NCBI GenBank assembly: GCA_016234555.1
Contig: JACRBJ010000065.1
Span: 182,868 to 246,867 of the forward strand
Source: Chloroflexota bacterium
GTDB taxonomy: Bacteria > Chloroflexota > Anaerolineae > Anaerolineales > Villigracilaceae
Direction: 5' to 3'
DNA: 64,000 nucleotides
The position numbers and the translations under genes were made by a program. The number at the start of each line of letters is the position of its first letter. Positions within the stretch are counted from its first letter, which is position 1. Under the pieces are notes generated by a model, which was not told the DNA's origin, ran no database searches, and worked only from the letters and a program-made list of their open reading frames with translations. Shown here one piece after another: positions 59,874-64,000 of this stretch.

Positions 59874-60794
59874 ATGGCAAAATCCAACCAGTTAAGTAAA
59901 CGTGAAAAAGAGGTGGCGAAGCTTCTTCTACAGGGGAAAAGCAACAAGCAAATTGCCCTGACGCTCGGTATTTCCGAGCACACGGTTGAATTCCACTTGA
60001 AAAATATATACAGAAAGCGCGGGGTCGGTTCCAGAGCGGAGGCAATCATAGAACTGGGGAAACCCGTACTCCAGACAGGTTCCGGGGCAGAAGCAGCCAC
60101 AAAACTGGGGGAATCCGTGGGCACTTCCATTGTCAAGCTGGGGGAAACCGCAGTTGAACTTGTGGAGGAAAGCACCGACAATGAGGGTAGTAATAAGAAC
60201 GGGTTGGTTTTGCAGAGGCGCGGAATATCAGCAATGTCCCTGAAGATCAGCCTGCAGGAAATCGGTAGATTTTTGGTGACTTATAAAATACCGATCTTCA
60301 TCTGGCTGTTGATATTCCTCGTTGCGGTCATGGTTTGGATCGTTGCGCAGTCAAATAAAACAGCATGGATGGTTGAAAGAGAAGGTGAACATCCCGATGA
60401 GGCTACAGTAGGCATGGTTCTTCAAAGGGCCGATGCATCAGGTCAAATGGTACACGGTCAATTTGGCACCATCCCCGCCTGGCCTGCTCAACCCGGGTAC
60501 GTGAAATATGACAATATCAAAACTCCCAGGGTTGACCATCTTTTCTTGAAATTACGATACTCAAAACATAGTTCGTCAGATGTGTTCATTTTTATCTATC
60601 TTGACGACGAGTTGACGCCAAGAGCCAAACTCCTGCCCGTCAACCAGTCAAGCTGGGACAAGTTTGTTTGGACAGACGCAATCGACCTGGGAAGTGTGAC
60701 ACGCGGGACACACTCCATCAAATTTTATACAGACGGACAGATGTACGGCGTCGCAGATTTGGATAAGTTTGTTCTTACAGAAAGACCGCCATAA
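59874..60794 (+). CDS. LuxR-type HTH - transmembrane helix - extracytoplasmic domain protein
   Basis: 306 residues. Residues 5-65 are a LuxR/GerE helix-turn-helix (LSKREKEVAKLLLQGKSNKQIALTLGISEHTVEFHLKNIYRK). A linker with three LG-E repeats follows, then a transmembrane helix near 143-165 (PIFIWLLIFLVAVMVWIVA) and an outer beta-sandwich-like domain. This is a membrane-tethered one-component regulator that could sense an external ligand. GGAGG lies 11 nt before ATG 59874, so that start is preferred to 59856. It stands directly before the radical SAM/carbamoyltransferase pair. Confidence 0.8.
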   Translation: MAKSNQLSKREKEVAKLLLQGKSNKQIALTLGISEHTVEFHLKNIYRKRGVGSRAEAIIELGKPVLQTGSGAEAATKLGESVGTSIVKLGETAVELVEESTDNEGSNKNGLVLQRRGISAMSLKISLQEIGRFLVTYKIPIFIWLLIFLVAVMVWIVAQSNKTAWMVEREGEHPDEATVGMVLQRADASGQMVHGQFGTIPAWPAQPGYVKYDNIKTPRVDHLFLKLRYSKHSSSDVFIFIYLDDELTPRAKLLPVNQSSWDKFVWTDAIDLGSVTRGTHSIKFYTDGQMYGVADLDKFVLTERPP

Positions 60795-60845
60795 TCATTC
60801 TGCCTGAGGCCACCTGCTCGTTTAGAAAAAAGGAGTCGATGAAAC

Positions 60846-61979
60846 ATGGCCATTCCAGTTCAACAGATCGACGTTCATTTATCCTCAAACGATGCAGCCA
60901 TTAATCATTTGAAACTCCAAAGCAACAGGTCGCCATTCAATAATTATAAAATATTGCAGCATGTAGACAGCCTTAAGGAGTTTTTGGACGAGAGTCGGAG
61001 ATATCAAATTACCCCGATTACCGTTGAAATACACCCCACCAATAAATGTAATTTGCGATGCAAGGATTGTACTTTTCAAGATGCGGACAGGACAAAAGAA
61101 ATAGACTCTGCAGCTTTGAACAGGGTGGCACAGGAATTAATATGCCTAAAGACGGTGAAAGCAATTGTATGGAGTGGCGGGGGGGAACCTACGCTGAACA
61201 GCGGACTTACAAATTCAGCCAACCTGTTTGGGCAGGCCGGGATGGAACAGGGCATTGCCACAAATGGAACATATATTACAGATGAGCTTGCAGATACGAT
61301 TGTAAAGTTTTTTACCTATGCAAGAATAAGTTTGAATGCTGCATCCGCACAAAGTTATTTAAAAATGCACGCAGCAGACAAATTTGCGATCCTGAAGACA
61401 AATATTGAGAGACTAAGACAGAAAAGGGACCAGGCAAAAATTTATAAATTAACCCTCGGTTCATCATTTTTGGTCTATCCGGAAAATTGCCAGGAAATTC
61501 CCATGGCAATTAAAAACGCCGACGATTTGGGACTGGACTATTTACAAATAAAGCCAGCTGTTTTAAAGCGCATGGTCGAATCTTTCGAGTTTTTGTGCGA
61601 TGCATATCATGAATTATCAAATTTAAGTTTCGATCAAATCAAGACAACCATAATGATTGATATCGACAAGTTTCAAGATTTACAGTCTCTTGATTATGGA
61701 AGAAACTATTCAACCTGCTGGGGAGCACTCTTTTACGCCACGATAGCAGCCGATAAAAATGTATATATTTGCTGTCACAAAATAGGTGATGAAAAATATT
61801 CTTTCGGGAGCCTGGGAAATGAGTCTTTTCAAAAAATCTGGTTCTCCGACCGCAAGAGAGATGTACTTCGCAGCGTAAATGTTTCACTTTGCCCACCTAA
61901 TTGTAAACTCCACAAAATAAACAAGGTTTTACAAGACGTATATGATTCACAGTTTGCAGAGCATAAGAATTTTCTGTGA
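60846..61979 (+). CDS. radical SAM protein with SPASM-like C-terminus
   Basis: 377 residues. The cluster motif is CNLRCKDC (C68, C72, C75) in ITVEIHPTNKCNLRCKDCTF, followed by VWSGGGEPTLN and GIATNGTYI. C-terminal Cys groups (STCWG, VYICCHKIG, LCPPNCKLH) suggest auxiliary clusters. Substrate is unknown; relatives modify peptides or act in glycan and antibiotic pathways. AAAGGAG precedes the ATG. The gene is conspicuously AT-rich compared with the window and is followed by a carbamoyltransferase after 43 nt. Confidence 0.85.
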   Translation: MAIPVQQIDVHLSSNDAAINHLKLQSNRSPFNNYKILQHVDSLKEFLDESRRYQITPITVEIHPTNKCNLRCKDCTFQDADRTKEIDSAALNRVAQELICLKTVKAIVWSGGGEPTLNSGLTNSANLFGQAGMEQGIATNGTYITDELADTIVKFFTYARISLNAASAQSYLKMHAADKFAILKTNIERLRQKRDQAKIYKLTLGSSFLVYPENCQEIPMAIKNADDLGLDYLQIKPAVLKRMVESFEFLCDAYHELSNLSFDQIKTTIMIDIDKFQDLQSLDYGRNYSTCWGALFYATIAADKNVYICCHKIGDEKYSFGSLGNESFQKIWFSDRKRDVLRSVNVSLCPPNCKLHKINKVLQDVYDSQFAEHKNFL

Positions 61980-62022
61980 TTCCACAGATGGTTACAGGCA
62001 ACATTAAAAAGGAGTTATACCA

Positions 62023-63759
62023 ATGTACATCCTGGGTGTGAATAATGGACATGATAGAGCCGCCTTTTTATTGAAAGATGAAAAGGTTTTGGTCGGGATC
62101 GAGCAGGAAAGGTTGGACCGAAGAAAACATTCGTCGAGCAAAAACCTGCCCTGGGAAGCAATTCATTACTGCCTGGATTGCGCTGGCATCGAAATTGAAG
62201 AGCTGGATCTGGTTGCAGGCAGTGGACTATGGGAATATGATAAATTGCCATCCCTCTTAAAGCGTTTCAGGAATTCAGCAAGGGTTTCGCACCATCTTGC
62301 CCATGCATATAGTGTTTATTTTTCATCAGGTTTTGATAATGCGGCTATTTTTGTTGCTGATGGTACGGGAGTTTTGCTAAGTGATGCAATTGAATTAAAT
62401 GGTAATGGAGCTAGGGATCTTTTTGAAGCCGAGTCTTGTTACCATGCGGAAGGGTGTAGTATCAAAATGATTGATAAAAGAGGGGCGCCCAATCCAAAAT
62501 TTGTGTTGGAGCAGTCGCACAAGGGGTCTAAAGAAATTCGCAATGCCGAACTAAGTCTTGGTAACCTTTATTCAAATGCCAGTTCATATATTTTTGGCGA
62601 CTGGCGTGATAGCGGGAAGGTTATGGGGTTGGCACCTTTTGGAAAAAAGGACAGGTTTCCCGACGTGGAACTCGTTCAAAAAAGGAATGGCCACTTATTT
62701 GTCCGTGGATATGATTTTATGAATGGTCTTAAGAATCCGTGTAACTGGAAGGACAAAGAATGTGTCGAGGAATATCAAGACCTGGCATTCAAAGTGCAAA
62801 CCGAACTTGAAGATGCGTTGATTTATAAATTGAACTGGTTACATAACAAAACAAAGGCAAAAAACTTATGCTATAGCGGTGGAGTAGCCCTAAACTGCAT
62901 TACCAATCAAAGAATACTGGAAGAAACACCCTTTGATAATGTTTATATTTTGCCGGCAGCAGGCGACTCTGGTGTAGCTTTGGGGGCAGCCTATTTTGGA
63001 TATTACAACGTGCTTGGAAAAGTAACAAGGCGAAAACTAAGGTCGGCATTTTTAGGGCGCACGTATTCAGAAAATGAAATTTCAGATGCAATAGGCTGGT
63101 ATTTAAATCGATATTATTTGAACAATCGAATATCGGTCACCCACCATGAAGAAAGCAGCCTATATTGCACTGTCGCAGAACTCATCTCAAAAGGTAAGAT
63201 AGTGGCCTGGTTTCAAGGTGAAAGCGAGATTGGTCCCAGATCACTTGGTCACAGAAGCATCCTGGCTGATCCACGCGAACCTGAGATGAAAGATGTACTG
63301 AATGAAAAAGTAAAGCATAGAGAACCTTTTCGACCTTTTGCACCAAGTATTTTATATGAATTTACACAGGAGTATTTCGACACTGAATACGAAAGTCCAT
63401 TCATGTTGTTGATTGCCAGGGTCAGGGAGAACAAAAGGGCAATAATACCAGCTGTAACTCATGTTGACGGAACTGCCAGATTACAAACTGTAAAAAGAGA
63501 AGATAATCCGAAATACTACTCTTTAATCCGGGAGTTCAATAAAATTACCGGTGTCCCGGTCATCCTGAACACATCTTTTAATGTAGCGGGAGAGCCGATT
63601 GTAGAAAGTCCAACTGACGCCATAAATAGCTTTGTGAAAACAAATATAGATTATCTAGTTTTAGGGAACATAATATTAGGCAAAAAGGGAAATAGTGACA
63701 TGATCGATAGGGCGATTCCGGCAAATGATGGAGTCCAGACCAGACAACCACCACAATGA
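62023..63759 (+). CDS. NodU/CmcH/TobZ-family O-carbamoyltransferase
   Basis: 578 residues. The N-terminal Kae1/HSP70-like domain has ILGVNNGHDRAAFLL, VSHHLAHAYSVYFSSGF and FVADGTGVLL; the C-terminal domain has GESEIGPRSLGHRSILADPR, the carbamoyl-phosphate/adenylate site. The family attaches a carbamoyl group from carbamoyl phosphate and ATP to a sugar or hydroxyl of Nod factors, cephalosporins, aminoglycosides or surface sugars. AAGGAG precedes the ATG. The gene is AT-rich like its radical SAM partner, suggesting joint acquisition. Confidence 0.92.
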   Translation: MYILGVNNGHDRAAFLLKDEKVLVGIEQERLDRRKHSSSKNLPWEAIHYCLDCAGIEIEELDLVAGSGLWEYDKLPSLLKRFRNSARVSHHLAHAYSVYFSSGFDNAAIFVADGTGVLLSDAIELNGNGARDLFEAESCYHAEGCSIKMIDKRGAPNPKFVLEQSHKGSKEIRNAELSLGNLYSNASSYIFGDWRDSGKVMGLAPFGKKDRFPDVELVQKRNGHLFVRGYDFMNGLKNPCNWKDKECVEEYQDLAFKVQTELEDALIYKLNWLHNKTKAKNLCYSGGVALNCITNQRILEETPFDNVYILPAAGDSGVALGAAYFGYYNVLGKVTRRKLRSAFLGRTYSENEISDAIGWYLNRYYLNNRISVTHHEESSLYCTVAELISKGKIVAWFQGESEIGPRSLGHRSILADPREPEMKDVLNEKVKHREPFRPFAPSILYEFTQEYFDTEYESPFMLLIARVRENKRAIIPAVTHVDGTARLQTVKREDNPKYYSLIREFNKITGVPVILNTSFNVAGEPIVESPTDAINSFVKTNIDYLVLGNIILGKKGNSDMIDRAIPANDGVQTRQPPQ

Positions 63760-63863
63760 GTATAAGGACGACTATGTTGAGCTTCAGATGAAATGGTCTG
63801 ATATTCTTTTATTTCCTGTTTATCTCATTTCAGAAATTTGTTCGATATTTATTGGCTTTGATT

Positions 63864-64000
63864 TGCTCTGTTGCAAAGATAATGTGAACTAGCGATGAAT
63901 GTTGTAGACCAAGGCCTTGATAATCGGCTCGCGGTTCTGAAGTTGTGTCTTTCGAGAACGGATGGTATCACCAAACTTGCGTTTGATCACAGAATTGACC
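63864..64000 (-). mobile_element. insertion sequence, end fragment within the window
   Basis: A terminal-repeat-like string TGCTCTGTTGCAAA at 63864-63877 marks the element's edge, 11 nt outside the transposase stop. The rest of the element lies beyond the window. The gap 63760-63863 is AT-rich with no gene. Confidence 0.65.
63889..64000 (-). CDS. IS transposase, C-terminal fragment
   Basis: The last 36 codons of a DDE transposase: VNSVIKRKFGDTIRSRKTQL then NREPIIKALVYNIHR and stop. The S-V-I-K-R-K-F-G-D-x-x-R-S-R and A-L-V-Y-N-I-H-R pattern is that of IS5-type transposases found in bacteria and archaea. The gene is cut by the window edge, so completeness cannot be judged. Confidence 0.75.
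   Translation of the reverse strand, partial: VNSVIKRKFGDTIRSRKTQLQNREPIIKALVYNIHR

Overview
The window looks like a chromosomal segment of a Chloroflexota bacterium, most likely class Anaerolineae. This is inferred from gene content: lipoproteins with Pro/Thr-rich stalks, GT-C-type membrane proteins, a tungsten aldehyde oxidoreductase with its radical-SAM maturase, a DnaB-DnaD-DnaC-like replication operon, MutS2, bifunctional nuclease, and a very high load of small dispersed repeats. No rRNA gene was seen. One tRNA gene, tRNA-Leu(CAA), is present. The left edge cuts an aminotransferase-like synthase and the right edge cuts an insertion sequence.

Layout. 1-5.0 kb: KBL/AONS-like synthase, HAD phosphatase, GH13 amylase, YbaK deacylase, DUF3592 protein, an SDR lacking its catalytic residues, and a small membrane protein. 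5.1-11.1 kb: type II NADH dehydrogenase, Nudix, a GT-C-like membrane protein, and a two-domain dehydrogenase. 11.2-15.2 kb: tungsten locus (AOR, two MoaD-like carriers, radical-SAM maturase). 15.3-19.5 kb: Tag, MsrA, then a TetR-controlled NADP reductase / cytochrome b561 / VOC operon with a perfect palindromic operator. 20-29 kb: SurE, lipoproteins, membrane glycosyltransferase-like proteins, two tandem alkyltransferase-like proteins, FTR1. 29.1-33.3 kb: replication operon, with dnaB carrying a 1-nt frameshift and a loader containing two AAA+ modules. 33.3-38.2 kb: HAD, zinc-ribbon protein, and a GNAT operon preceded by mini-ORFs and tandem terminator hairpins. 38.2-47.9 kb: tRNA-Leu, YchF, PepF, DUF433, a RAYT transposase with its REP palindromes, a TIR-FGE fusion, and a PBP-like protein lacking catalytic residues. 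48-56.4 kb: DUF115 operon, SDR, dehydrogenase, sulfatase-like membrane protein, MutS2. 56.4-64 kb: BrnT-type toxin-antitoxin pair, STAND-TPR NTPase, LuxR-type membrane regulator, then an AT-rich radical SAM / carbamoyltransferase pair ending at an IS.

The most unusual signal crosses gene boundaries. Degenerate tandem arrays with a strict 7-nt period recur in at least seventeen places, both in intergenic gaps (often touching a start codon in place of a Shine-Dalgarno site) and inside coding genes, where several sit at domain linkers. The same few heptamer families recur at unrelated loci. A second layer of 25-35 bp perfect palindromes (GTAGGG...CCCTAC) is spread across the window, and two near-identical copies lie inside and at the stop codon of the RAYT gene. 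Together they suggest a genome being remodelled by small repeats that are tolerated within proteins.
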